Assembly: GCF_002943465.1 (NCBI RefSeq)
Contig: NZ_PTQY01000004.1
Coordinates: 369,523-433,522 of the forward strand
DNA length: 64,000 nt
Direction: 5' to 3'
Source of the DNA: Rhodoferax sp. TS-BS-61-7
Lineage (GTDB): Bacteria; Pseudomonadota; Gammaproteobacteria; Burkholderiales; Burkholderiaceae_C
In this document: piece after piece, positions 54,743-63,771 of the stretch
Layout of the letters: the number at the start of each line of letters is the position of its first letter
Position numbering within the stretch: the stretch's first letter is position 1
Notes under the pieces: model-generated
What the model saw: only the letters and a program-made list of their open reading frames with translations
The model's database searches: none
Told to the model about the DNA's origin: nothing
Translations under genes and position numbers: made by a program

Positions 54743-54955
54743 CTACACCCGCCCCAACGCCTCCCGAATTCGCCCAATCGTCTCTTCCATCCGCGCCCTG
54801 CTCGACACCTCCAGCCCCAGCTGCCGGGCGATGTCGTTGACGATGGCGGCGTTGAGCGGCAGGCCACCAGCGTCCACGGCTTTGATGAGGGCGCGGGCGC
54901 GCTGTTCAGCGGTCAGGGGCTTGCGCCGCCCCAGCAGAAAATAGAGCCAGTTCAT
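54743..54955 (-). CDS. Small protein of unknown function (70 residues)
   Basis: ATG at 54955 is preferred; a longer reading would start inside repeat copy 8. N-terminal MNWLYFLLGRRKPLTAEQRA then a helical region (AVDAGGLPLNAAIVNDIARQ, MEETIGRIREALGRV). Amphipathic and basic. Not recognised. Confidence 0.5.
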   Translation of the reverse strand: MNWLYFLLGRRKPLTAEQRARALIKAVDAGGLPLNAAIVNDIARQLGLEVSSRARMEETIGRIREALGRV

Positions 54956-54977
54956 GGCCACAAGGATATCGCCAAAC

Positions 54978-55037
54978 GCTCCTGTTTTAGGAGCTGTTTG
55001 CGCAATATCCACGGGGGCTAGAGGCCAATTTGGCTTA
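54978..55037 (+). repeat. Dispersed 55-bp repeat, copy 8
   Basis: Plus-oriented copy: CTCCTGTTTTAGG, AGCTGTTTGCGCAATATCC, GGGGGCTAGAGGCC, AATTTGGCTTATAA. The rutR stop codon (TTA on the plus strand, 55035-55037) is its last part. Confidence 0.9.
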
Positions 55038-55661
55038 TAAACCGCAGCCACGCAGGATCAGCGACACGACGTGTTCGGTGGCACGCTCAAAGTCTTTGGG
55101 GGTGAGGGCGTCCTGCTCCAGCACAGCGCAGATCTGCACGTCGAAGTCGGCATAGGTCTGGGTGGCGGCCCAGATGGTGAAGAACAGGTGCATGCCGTCG
55201 ACCTTGGCCATCCGCCCCGCGTCTACCCAGGCTTGCACCACGGCGGCTTTTTCCAGCAGCAGGGTGCGCAGTTCCTTGGCCAGCAGGCCCTTGACCACGG
55301 GGGCGCCGTGCAGCAGTTCGTTGGCAAACACCTTGGAGCCATCGGGGCGCTGGGCGGACAACACCATCTTGTCGCGGATGTACTGGGCCAACGCAGTCTT
55401 AGGGTCGGCGTCTACGGTGATGCCATGCGTGGGCACCAGCCAGTCGTTCAAGATGCGCGCCAGTACCTCACGGTACAGCACCTCTTTGCTGCCAAAGTAG
55501 TAGTGCAGGTTGGCCTTGGGCAGGCCACTGGCCTCGGCCATGGCGGCCATGGTGGCGCCGCCAAAGCCGGCGCGCGCAAACACCTTCTCGGCCGCAGAAA
55601 GTATCAGGGCCTCATTCGCTTGGCGAATGAGGCCCTTGGGAGCATCGGCAACGTTTGTCAT
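55035..55661 (-). CDS. rutR: RutR-like TetR family regulator
   Basis: 208 residues. HTH GFGGATMAAMAEASGLPKANLHYYFGSKEVLYREVL (about 33-69, split here by the recognition helix) and a C-terminal domain that follows E. coli RutR: LHGAPVV, KAAVVQAWVDAGRM, FTIWAATQTYADF. RutR senses uracil or thymine. It is the last gene of the ABC operon ATPase - permease - permease - SBP - rutR, and a TTGACCA-N2-TGGT box sits before that operon. Confidence 0.85.
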   Translation of the reverse strand: MTNVADAPKGLIRQANEALILSAAEKVFARAGFGGATMAAMAEASGLPKANLHYYFGSKEVLYREVLARILNDWLVPTHGITVDADPKTALAQYIRDKMVLSAQRPDGSKVFANELLHGAPVVKGLLAKELRTLLLEKAAVVQAWVDAGRMAKVDGMHLFFTIWAATQTYADFDVQICAVLEQDALTPKDFERATEHVVSLILRGCGL

Positions 55662-55677
55662 GTCGCCGATTATTCAA

Positions 55678-56682
55678 TCACTTTTGCGCAGCGTCATAGA
55701 TGGCGTGCGAATACGCAGCCTTGCCCGGGTCTTTCTTGATGACGGGGTCGCTGCCACCAGCCAGCAACACCTTGACGGTGCGCTCATAGGCGGCGGGTTC
55801 CAGGTAACCAATCTTCTTGGTGCCGGCATTGGTGATCAGCTTGGCCACGTTTTCCATCTGGCGCTTTTGCACCTTCATGCTGGCGCTGCCCGATGTGTCC
55901 GCAGCGACCACAGCCTTGGCGGCACCTTCAGGGTCCTTGACGGCAGCGTCCCAGCCCTTGAGCGTGGCTTTGAGGAACTTGCCCATGCGCTCCACAAAGG
56001 CGGGGTCTTTCAGGTTGGACTCCAGCACGTACAAGCCGTCTTCCAGCGTGGCCACGCCTTCTTTTTCATAGAAGAAGGTGACCAGGTCTTTTTCCTTCAC
56101 ACCGGCGTCCACCACTTGCCAGTACTCGTTGTAGATCATGGTGGAGATACAGGCGGCCTGGTTCTGCAGCAGCGGGTCGACGTTGAAACCCTGCTTCAGG
56201 ATCTTGATGTCGGAGTCGGTCTTCAGGCCGAGCTTGCCCATCCAGTTGAGGAAGGGGTATTCGTTGCCGCCGTACCAGACGCCCAGGGTCTTGCCCTTGA
56301 AGTCTTTGGGGCTGGCTACGCCGCTGGCCTTTTTGCAGGTCAGCATCAGGCCGGACTGGTTGAACACCTGAGCCACGTTAACCAGGGGCACACCAGCTTC
56401 ACGCGCGGCCAGGGCCGAGGGCATCCAGTCCACCACGATGTCGGCCTGCTTGCCGGCGATCACTTGCGTGGGCGCAATGTCGGGGCCACCGGGTTTGATG
56501 GTCACGTCCAGGCCGGCGTCTTTGTAGAAGCCCTTGGCCGCGGCCATGTAGTAGCCGGCAAACTGGGCTTGCGGCACCCACTTGAGCTGCACAGTCACCT
56601 TGTCGGCAGCTTGTGCGGCAAAGCCGGCAGCGGCCAGCGCCAGAACCAGCAGGCTCTTGGCGCATTGGGAAGAACGAATCAT
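55678..56682 (-). CDS. NMT1/THI5-type ABC transporter substrate-binding protein
   Basis: 334 residues with a signal peptide of about 25 residues. Start of mature part VTVQLKWVPQAQFAGYYMAA, then GFYKDAGLDVTIKPGGPDI and a C-terminal KKIGYLEPAAYERTV. This family binds pyrimidines such as hydroxymethylpyrimidine or other heterocycles. RutR control argues for a uracil/thymine-like pyrimidine. Sixteen bases before rutR. Confidence 0.85.
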   Translation of the reverse strand: MIRSSQCAKSLLVLALAAAGFAAQAADKVTVQLKWVPQAQFAGYYMAAAKGFYKDAGLDVTIKPGGPDIAPTQVIAGKQADIVVDWMPSALAAREAGVPLVNVAQVFNQSGLMLTCKKASGVASPKDFKGKTLGVWYGGNEYPFLNWMGKLGLKTDSDIKILKQGFNVDPLLQNQAACISTMIYNEYWQVVDAGVKEKDLVTFFYEKEGVATLEDGLYVLESNLKDPAFVERMGKFLKATLKGWDAAVKDPEGAAKAVVAADTSGSASMKVQKRQMENVAKLITNAGTKKIGYLEPAAYERTVKVLLAGGSDPVIKKDPGKAAYSHAIYDAAQK

Positions 56683-56735
56683 GGAAAGCTCCTTCTACGG
56701 GTTAATAAAAAACGCAACACAGACCTAGCGCGGGC

Positions 56736-57599
56736 TCACCCTTCGCGCACTGAGGGATGCCAGAACGCCGCGCGGCGCTCCAGCTGTACTAGCAAGGCAT
56801 AGGCCACCGAACCGGTGACCGCCGCCACCACAATCGCGCCCCAGACCAGCGGCATGTTCATGCGCGCGGCCTCGGTGCTGATGCGAAAACCCAGGCCCGA
56901 GGTGGGCGAGCCAAAAAACTCCGCCACGATGGCGCCGATGAGTGCCAGCGTGGCATTGACCTTGAGCGCACCAAAGATGAAAGGCAGCGCCGCAGGCAAG
57001 CGCAGCGCCAGCAGCGTGCGCGAGTAACTGGCGGCGTAGCTGTACATCAGCTCGCGCTCCAGCTTGCCCGCGGCCTGCAGGCCGGCCAGTGTGGACACCA
57101 GCATGGGGAAGAAGGTCATGAGCACCACAACGGCCGCCTTGGAGGGCCAGTCAAAACCAAACCACATGACCGCGATGGGCGCCACGCCGACCAGCGGGAT
57201 AGCGCTGGTGAGCGAAGCCACGGGCAAGAGGCCGCGCTGCAAAAACGGCATGCGGTCTATCGCCACCGCCACCGCAAAGCCCAGGCCGCAACCCAGCGCC
57301 CAACCGATCAGCACGGCCTTGCCCACGGTCTGCACAAAATCGCCCCAAAGCTTGGGTGCATGGTCGCCTATGGAACCAATCACCAGGCTGGGTGCGGGCA
57401 GCAGCACGCGCGGCACATCAAGCGCGCGCACCAGAATTTCCCAAAACACCAGCACCCACGCGCCAAACAGCGCGGCCGTGGCTATGCCCACCCAGCGGCT
57501 GCCGTTGACGGCCGCCATGCGGTAGACGCTGTAACCCGCCACCAGGGCCAAAAGCAACATGCCGGGCCAGAACCACAGCGGAGTCACACCGTTGGTCAT
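56736..57599 (-). CDS. ABC transporter permease (pyrimidine-type system)
   Basis: 287 residues from the ATG at 57599, overlapping the upstream permease stop in an ATGA. About six helices with the docking loop YSYAASYSRTLLALRLPAALP. Second of two dissimilar permeases for the RutR-regulated transporter. Confidence 0.88.
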   Translation of the reverse strand: MTNGVTPLWFWPGMLLLALVAGYSVYRMAAVNGSRWVGIATAALFGAWVLVFWEILVRALDVPRVLLPAPSLVIGSIGDHAPKLWGDFVQTVGKAVLIGWALGCGLGFAVAVAIDRMPFLQRGLLPVASLTSAIPLVGVAPIAVMWFGFDWPSKAAVVVLMTFFPMLVSTLAGLQAAGKLERELMYSYAASYSRTLLALRLPAALPFIFGALKVNATLALIGAIVAEFFGSPTSGLGFRISTEAARMNMPLVWGAIVVAAVTGSVAYALLVQLERRAAFWHPSVREG

Positions 57600-58489
57600 A
57601 CGCCCCCCCGACTGCGCAGCACCAAGCGCTCCACCCCGGCCACGATGCCGGTGAGTGCCAAGCCCAGCAAGGCCGACATGACCAGCGCGGACCAGATTTG
57701 CACGGTCTGCCCGTAATACGAACCGGTGAGCAGGCGTGCACCCAGCCCGGCCTGTGCGCCCGTGGGCAGCTCGGCCACCATGGCGCCCACCAGGCCCGCC
57801 GCCACACCCACGCGCAACGCGGGAAAGAGGAAGGGCAAGGCCGCAGGCAAGCGCAGCAACCACAGAGACTGCCAGCGGTTGGCGGCATAGGTGTGCATCA
57901 TTTCGGTCTCAATCTTCTGCGGGGAACGCAGCCCCTGCACCATGGCCACGGTGACCGGAAAGAAACAGAGGTACATGGCGATAAAAGCCTTGGGTGCGGT
58001 GCCAGAGAAGCCCAGGCTGCCCAGCACTACCAGCACGATGGGCGCAATGGCCAGCACCGGCACGGTTTGCGAGGCCACGATCCAGGGCAGCAGTGCCTTG
58101 TCCAGCGTGCGGCTGTGCACGATGAGCACCGACAGCAGCAGGCCCAGCGCCGTACCCATGACAAACCCCAGCAGCGTGGACTGGCCGGTGACGATGACGT
58201 GGTAAATCAGGTTGCGGGGCGAGTCCACCGGCCATTCGGTCAGGCTCTCGTAAAAGTCCAGGGCCACCTGGTGGGGCGCGGGCACCAGCGGGCGCTCCAT
58301 GCCCATAGTGGCCTCGAACAGCTCCATTTGCGTGTAGCCGGCCTCTTCGTCCAGCACACGCTCGATGGCACCTTGTGCGTTCAGACCCCAGGCCGCGCCG
58401 TACCAGGCCAGCACCACAGCCAGCAATACGACGGCAATGGGCAGCCAGTCGTGCAGTGCGCGTTGGGTCAGTGTTCTAGTGGTGGCCAT
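57596..58489 (-). CDS. ABC transporter permease (pyrimidine-type system)
   Basis: 297 residues from the ATG at 58489, overlapping the ATPase gene by 14 bases. About six helices and the loop MMHTYAANRWQSLWLLRLPA. A longer reading lies inside the ATPase gene. It likely heterodimerises with the next permease. Confidence 0.87.
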   Translation of the reverse strand: MATTRTLTQRALHDWLPIAVVLLAVVLAWYGAAWGLNAQGAIERVLDEEAGYTQMELFEATMGMERPLVPAPHQVALDFYESLTEWPVDSPRNLIYHVIVTGQSTLLGFVMGTALGLLLSVLIVHSRTLDKALLPWIVASQTVPVLAIAPIVLVVLGSLGFSGTAPKAFIAMYLCFFPVTVAMVQGLRSPQKIETEMMHTYAANRWQSLWLLRLPAALPFLFPALRVGVAAGLVGAMVAELPTGAQAGLGARLLTGSYYGQTVQIWSALVMSALLGLALTGIVAGVERLVLRSRGGV

Positions 58490-59309
58490 CTGCCAGTGCC
58501 TCGCGCACTTCATGGGCCAGCGCCATGAACTCGGGTGTGTCGCGCAGCCCCAAGTGGCGCGCATCGGGCAGCGGTGAGTCAATCACCTTGACGATGCGCC
58601 CGGGGCGCGGAGACATGACCACGATCTTGGTGGACAAATACACCGCCTCGGCAATGCTGTGCGTCACAAACACGACGGTGCGGCGCTCGCGTTGCCAGAG
58701 CTGTTGCAGCTGTTCGTTGAGCCGGTCACGTGTGATCTCGTCCAGCGCACCAAAGGGCTCGTCCATCATCAGAATCTTGGGCTCGAACGACAGCGCGCGT
58801 GCAATCGACACACGCTGCTGCATGCCGCCCGAGAGCTGCCAGGGGTACTTGCCCTCAAAGCCCTTGAGGCCCACGCGCTCCAGGTGCTCCATGGCAATAC
58901 GTTTGGCGTCAGCCTTGCCTTTGCCTTGGATCTGCAGCGGCAAGGTCACATTGGCAAGTACGTTGCGCCAGGGGAACAGGGCGGGGGCCTGGAAGACATA
59001 TCCGTAAGACCGCGCCAGGCGTGCGTCGTGGGGGCTCACGCCGTTGACCAACACCTGGCCCGCGCTGATGGGCTCCAGGTCGGCAATGACGCGCATGAGG
59101 GTGGTTTTGCCGCAGCCGCTAGGGCCGATCAGCGAGACAAATTCGCCTTCATGAAAGTCCAGACAAATATCGCTAAGGGCATGGACCGGGGTGTCGGCGG
59201 TTTGGTAGACCACGCTGGCATTGCGCACCTCCACGGCTTTGCGCCCTGGCGTGCCAGCGGGTGGGAGGGCAAGCTGCCCGTTCAGTGCTTCGGAATGGTT
59301 CATTGACAC
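58476..59309 (-). CDS. ABC transporter ATP-binding protein (pyrimidine-type system)
   Basis: 277 residues. Walker [37 protein letters not shown] and FVTHSIAEAV. Of the SsuB/TauB/ThiZ type. First gene of its operon, preceded by a RutR box. Confidence 0.9.
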   Translation of the reverse strand: MSMNHSEALNGQLALPPAGTPGRKAVEVRNASVVYQTADTPVHALSDICLDFHEGEFVSLIGPSGCGKTTLMRVIADLEPISAGQVLVNGVSPHDARLARSYGYVFQAPALFPWRNVLANVTLPLQIQGKGKADAKRIAMEHLERVGLKGFEGKYPWQLSGGMQQRVSIARALSFEPKILMMDEPFGALDEITRDRLNEQLQQLWQRERRTVVFVTHSIAEAVYLSTKIVVMSPRPGRIVKVIDSPLPDARHLGLRDTPEFMALAHEVREALADGHH

Positions 59310-59371
59310 GCAGTGGGTTGGGTCATGGCCGCACCAAAACAGGTCACAGCCGCCGATTCATCGCTCACAAC

Positions 59372-59387
59372 CTAACCAATTGGTCAA
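59372..59387 (-). promoter_or_regulatory. RutR box
   Basis: Minus strand reads TTGACCAATTGGTTAG, matching 12 of 14 positions of the RutR consensus TTGACCA-N2-TGGTCAA. It lies about 65 bases before the ABC ATPase gene of an operon that ends with rutR. Confidence 0.8.
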
Positions 59388-59460
59388 GTTACGGGTCGAT
59401 ACTAGCCAGTTCCGTGCCACACACACCACTGGGGTTTGTACGGGGACTGCGTGCGCCGGT

Positions 59461-60096
59461 CTAGGCTTGGGGTTTGACGATGGGCTGCAAACGGCCCAGT
59501 TTGTGGGCCAGCTCGATGGCCGAGCTCACGCCCATCTTTTCGAAAATATTGGCGCGGTGGAACTCCACCGTGCGCTGGGTGATGCCCAGGTGGTCGGCGA
59601 TGTTCTTGTTGTAGTGGCCCAGGATCAGTTGGTCCAACACCTCGCGCTCGCGCGGGCTCAGCGAAGCGAGTGCGTAGCGCAGGCGATGCGCTTCCTGGTT
59701 GGCATCGCCATCGGCCGCCGCCGCCGCCAGGGCTTGTTCCACGCGGTCCACCAACACGTTGTCCTGGAACGGTTTTTCCAGAAAATCCCAGGCCCCGTTT
59801 TTAACGGCCGCCACGGCCATACCCACATCGCCGTTGCCGGTCAAAAACAACACGGGCCAGGGGCAGGCCAGCGCCTTGAGCTGCTCAAACACCTGCAGCC
59901 CGGTCATGGGCACCATACGAATGTCCAGCAGCACCACGGCCTGGGGCCACTGGCCGTGCAGGGCTTTGGCGGCTTCCAGAAACGGCACACCGCTGTCCCA
60001 GGTGGTGGCCTGGTGGCCGCGTGAATCAAACAGCCACGCCAAGCCATCCCGCATGTCGGGGTCGTCGTCAACGATGTGGATGGCTGCGCTGGTCAT
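59461..60096 (-). CDS. FixJ/DctR-type response regulator
   Basis: 211 residues. Receiver domain with phospho-aspartate D58 (VVLLDIRM) and a C-terminal LuxR HTH (about 145-200: LSPREREVLDQLILG, NKNIADHLGITQRTVEFHR). Start overlaps the histidine kinase stop in an ATGA. Partner of the kinase; by position it controls the adjacent carboxylate transport genes. Confidence 0.9.
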   Translation of the reverse strand: MTSAAIHIVDDDPDMRDGLAWLFDSRGHQATTWDSGVPFLEAAKALHGQWPQAVVLLDIRMVPMTGLQVFEQLKALACPWPVLFLTGNGDVGMAVAAVKNGAWDFLEKPFQDNVLVDRVEQALAAAAADGDANQEAHRLRYALASLSPREREVLDQLILGHYNKNIADHLGITQRTVEFHRANIFEKMGVSSAIELAHKLGRLQPIVKPQA

Positions 60097-62048
60097 GGGG
60101 TGTCTGCCTCGGGTCCGTATTGTGCCGCCAGGGGCAGCTCCACGGTAAAGCGGGCCCCGCCCAGCACCGGGTCGCGGTCTACCGATATCTCACCGTGGTG
60201 GGCTTCGACGATGGAGCGGCAGATGGCCAGGCCCATGCCCATGCCGCCGTCCTTGGTGCTGTAGAAGGCCTCAAACACATGCTCGCGGTCTTCCTCGTGC
60301 ACACCGGCGCCGGAGTCGGCCACACACAACACGGCCACCTGGCGGGCTACATCGGCATGCACACGCACCTGCACTTGCGCAGGCGTACTGCCCTGGGCCG
60401 CAGACTCCTGCGCATTGCCCAGCAGGTTGTTGACCAGGTGCTCCAGCAACAGTTCATCGGCCGCAATCCACACCGGGCCCACGGCGTCCACCCCTTGGGG
60501 CACCACACGCTGCAACACCGCCACCAGGTCCAGCCGCTGCAGCGAGATCTCGCGCCGCCGCGCAATCGCGTTGACGCGCTGGATGATGCGGCCCGCCTTC
60601 TCGGCCAGCACGGCAATGCGGCTGACCACAGGCACAGTGTCTTGCGGGCTGATGCTGCCGGCGTGCAGGCGGTTCAGCAAGCCGGTGGCAAAACTGCTGA
60701 GCGCGCCCAGCGGCTGGTTGAGCTCGTGCGCCAGCGTGGAGGCCACCTCGCCCACCGCCACCAGCCGGCCGGTGGCGTCCACCCGCTCCTGCTGCTGCGC
60801 GGCCAGGCGCTGTGCACGCTTGCGCTCGCTGATGTCCAGCACCGAGCTCATCCAGCCCATGTGGGTGCCGTCGGCCGTGTGCAGCGGTGCCTCGTGGATC
60901 AACACGTCTACCAGCTGGCCCTTGCGGTGCTGAAACTGCACCTCGACGCCCTGCTGCTGGGTGCCCTGGACCAGAATGCCATCGTGCACCTGTTGCAGGC
61001 CGCTGGTCTGGTCTTGGGGCCAGTAGGGCAGGGGCGCAGACTGGCCCAGCAGCTCGTGTGCCTGGTAACCCACCATGCGGCAAAAGGCATCGTTCACATA
61101 CAGCACCTTGCCACCCAGGTCCCAGGCGCGCAGGCCGATGGTGACGGAGTTCTCCATGGCGGTGCGCAAGGCCACTTCGGCCTCCAGCCGGGCCTGCACT
61201 TGCTGGCGTTTGACGATGTCGCGGCGCAGCGCCCACAGGCTCACCACCATGCCGCCCAAAAACACCATGGCCACCAGCAAAAACATGCGGGGCACGGTGG
61301 CGGGCTGCTCCTGCACCGGTGTGACTTGCAGAAACACATCGGCCCCGGCCAAGTTCATGGCGGCGCGGTAGGTGCGCAGGCCTGCCGGGGCTGCGGGTGG
61401 CGCCCCTTCGTCCAGCACCAGGCGCACACGGTGGGTCTGCGCAAACCAGCCTGGCACCAGCGCGGCCACCGCCTGGTTCAAGGACAGGGCGGCCACGTAG
61501 TTGCCCACGAACTGGCCTCGCTCAAAGTACGGCACAGCCAGCCACACGGTGTCGGTCAAAGCCCCATTTGCCTGCACCATGGGACCCGCATAGGCCGAGC
61601 GGCGCAGGCCACGGGTGGTGGACTGCATGGTGGCCAGGGCCTGGGCGTTTTGTGGGTGGGTACGTTCATCCACCGGCAGGCGTGCGGGCACGGGCGTCTG
61701 GGCAGACCCCACCCACCCTTGGTCCAGCAGCACGCCGGGCTCACGCCACAACAGTCCGCCCTGCACCTCGTTCATTTGTCGGGCGGCGGTGCGCAGGTCA
61801 TCCTCCAGACGCCGAAAGTGAAACTGCACACTCTGCTCCAGCCACTGCGCATCAGCCGCCTGGCGGCGCGCGTCTTCCTCCACCTCGAAATGCTGCAGGT
61901 ACAAGACCAGCGCCACCACCGAGGCCACCACCAGCGCCAAAAAACCCAACAACCAGGCGCCCGGCCACGGGCTGCGCGCCACACCCGCGGGGTCGGCATG
62001 GCGCAGCAAGGCGAAGTTGAAGGTGGGGTCCGGTGAACGGTCGGGCAT
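60093..62048 (-). CDS. DctS-like sensor histidine kinase
   Basis: 651 residues from the ATG at 62048. TM1 about 31-53, a periplasmic sensor of about 200 residues, TM2 about 253-275, a PAS domain (about 291-412), then HisKA with phospho-histidine H441 (STLAHELNQPLGAL) and HATPase boxes (NLLGNAQESA, VADSGAGV, GMGMGLAICRSIV). Frame continues upstream on paper but that part is antisense to the DctP gene. Divergent from a lone DctP protein which may feed it ligand. Confidence 0.9.
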   Translation of the reverse strand: MPDRSPDPTFNFALLRHADPAGVARSPWPGAWLLGFLALVVASVVALVLYLQHFEVEEDARRQAADAQWLEQSVQFHFRRLEDDLRTAARQMNEVQGGLLWREPGVLLDQGWVGSAQTPVPARLPVDERTHPQNAQALATMQSTTRGLRRSAYAGPMVQANGALTDTVWLAVPYFERGQFVGNYVAALSLNQAVAALVPGWFAQTHRVRLVLDEGAPPAAPAGLRTYRAAMNLAGADVFLQVTPVQEQPATVPRMFLLVAMVFLGGMVVSLWALRRDIVKRQQVQARLEAEVALRTAMENSVTIGLRAWDLGGKVLYVNDAFCRMVGYQAHELLGQSAPLPYWPQDQTSGLQQVHDGILVQGTQQQGVEVQFQHRKGQLVDVLIHEAPLHTADGTHMGWMSSVLDISERKRAQRLAAQQQERVDATGRLVAVGEVASTLAHELNQPLGALSSFATGLLNRLHAGSISPQDTVPVVSRIAVLAEKAGRIIQRVNAIARRREISLQRLDLVAVLQRVVPQGVDAVGPVWIAADELLLEHLVNNLLGNAQESAAQGSTPAQVQVRVHADVARQVAVLCVADSGAGVHEEDREHVFEAFYSTKDGGMGMGLAICRSIVEAHHGEISVDRDPVLGGARFTVELPLAAQYGPEADTP

Positions 62049-62084
62049 GGGGGATGCAGGGATGGCACTCGCATAATAACGAGC

Positions 62085-63122
62085 ATGCCTGCCACCGCCC
62101 CGCCCGACCTCTTGCGCCGCCGCCAGTGGCTGGGCCGCGTAGGCGGGGGTGCGGCAACAGCCCTGCCCTGGGCCAGCCAGGCGGCCGCCAGCACCACCAT
62201 CCGGCTGTCCCATGTGGTGGCACCCGACACGCCCAAGGGCATGACACTGGAGCGCTTTCGCACGCTGGTAGAGGAACGCAGCGGCCAGCGCATTCGGGTG
62301 CAGATTTACCCCCAGGGCCAGCTCTACGGCGACCAGGACGAGATGCAGGCCCTGCAGCTCGGCGCGGTCGACATGGTGGCGCCCTCCTTGTCCAAGTTCG
62401 GCCCCATTGGGTTTCCCGAATTCGAACTGTTTGACCTGCCATTTTTGTTCAACAGCGTGACCGAGGTGCGCCGCCTCACGCAGGGCCCGCTGGGGCAGCG
62501 CCTGCTGGAACGCCTGGGGCGACAACGCCTGCTGGGCCTGGGCTTTTTTGACAACGGCTTCAAACACATGAGCGCCAACCGCCCGTTGTTGGAGCCCGCC
62601 CACTTCATCGGCCTGCGCATGCGGGTGCAGGCCTCGCGTGTGATTGCCCAACAAATGCGTGCACTGGGCGCACAACCAGTCACCCTGCCCTTCAGTGAAA
62701 CGCGCCGCGCGTTGGAAACCGGGGTGGTGGACGGTACCGAAAACCCGGTGTCCAACTTCTGGACCCAAGGCATGCAGACCGTGCAAAGCGACCTGAGCCT
62801 CACCCAACATGGCTACCTGGGTTATGCGGTGGTGACGCACCAGCGCTTTTGGTTCAACCTGCCCGCACCCGACCGCAGCCTGGTGCAGCAGGCCCTGCGG
62901 GAGGCGCTGATGTTTGGCAACAGCATTGCCGATGCCCACAATGACAAAGCCCTTGCCGCCTTGCAGGTCGCGGGCTCGGTCCGCGTTCACCGGCCCAACA
63001 ATGCGCAGCTGACGCGCTTGCGGCAGGCGGTGTTGCCGGTGCAGGCAGACCTGGCGCAACGCATAGGCCAGCCGTGGTTGGACGCCCTGCACGATGCCCT
63101 GCCCAAAGAGCGGCACGGGTAA
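62085..63122 (+). CDS. TRAP-type DctP substrate-binding protein (lone)
   Basis: 345 residues. Tat-like start (DLLRRRQWLG) and signal region to about 33; then DctP features TIRLSHVVAPDTPKGMTLER, GQLYGDQDEMQALQLGAVDM, and the carboxylate-binding segment RMRVQASRVI with DGTENPVSNF. Binds dicarboxylate-type ligands. No DctQ or DctM gene follows; tctB and tctA come next. Only 36 bases separate it from the divergent kinase start. Confidence 0.87.
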   Translation: MPATAPPDLLRRRQWLGRVGGGAATALPWASQAAASTTIRLSHVVAPDTPKGMTLERFRTLVEERSGQRIRVQIYPQGQLYGDQDEMQALQLGAVDMVAPSLSKFGPIGFPEFELFDLPFLFNSVTEVRRLTQGPLGQRLLERLGRQRLLGLGFFDNGFKHMSANRPLLEPAHFIGLRMRVQASRVIAQQMRALGAQPVTLPFSETRRALETGVVDGTENPVSNFWTQGMQTVQSDLSLTQHGYLGYAVVTHQRFWFNLPAPDRSLVQQALREALMFGNSIADAHNDKALAALQVAGSVRVHRPNNAQLTRLRQAVLPVQADLAQRIGQPWLDALHDALPKERHG

Positions 63123-63258
63123 ACCCTAGCTGTTGAACGCCACAGTTACTTCCGCGCGGTGTCCTGACTAACCTTCGCGGTTCGTTAAGGGCGCAACTTC
63201 CACGCGCCGACCGCGCGAACGGCGCGGTGGCAGACAAAAAACAACGAGGACGATTCAC

Positions 63259-63747
63259 TTGAAAATTCAAAGCCAAAAAGATTTTTTCTCCGGCCTGATG
63301 TTCATGGGCGTAGGGGTAGCCTTCGCCTGGGGCGCATCGGGCTACACCCTGGGAGACGGCGCCCGCATGGGCCCGGGCTACTTCCCGCTGGCCCTGGGCG
63401 TGCTGCTGGCCTTTCTGGGCAGCATCATCACCTTCAAGGCCCTGGTGGTGGAAACCGTAGACGGTGACAAGATCGGCAAGCTGGCCTGGAAGCCCCTGTT
63501 CTTCATCATCCTGGCCAACCTCGTGTTTGGTGCCTGCATCGGTGGCCTGCCCCTGATTGGTCTGAAGCCCCTGGGCCTGATCATCGGCATCTACCTGCTC
63601 ACCTTCATTGCCAGCAACGCCGGTGAAGAGTTTGCCCTCAAGCCCGTACTCATCCTGGCCACCCTGCTGGCCCTCTTGAGCTACTTAGCCTTCATCGTGC
63701 TGCTCAAGCTGCAGTTCCCGGTCTGGCCCGCCTACTTCACTGCCTAA
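63259..63747 (+). CDS. tctB: Tripartite tricarboxylate transporter small subunit TctB
   Basis: 162 residues from a TTG at 63259 (GAGGA nine bases before). Four helices; DGARMGPGYFPLALGVLLA is the TctB signature. With TctA it forms the membrane part of a tricarboxylate/citrate-type importer. No TctC binding gene is visible in the window. Confidence 0.88.
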   Translation: MKIQSQKDFFSGLMFMGVGVAFAWGASGYTLGDGARMGPGYFPLALGVLLAFLGSIITFKALVVETVDGDKIGKLAWKPLFFIILANLVFGACIGGLPLIGLKPLGLIIGIYLLTFIASNAGEEFALKPVLILATLLALLSYLAFIVLLKLQFPVWPAYFTA

Positions 63748-63771
63748 GTCACCGCCTGAGGACACTGCCCC

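Noticed and set aside
60093..63116. 1007-codon frame as one protein
   Set aside because: The first 356 codons are antisense to the DctP gene; the kinase begins at 62048.
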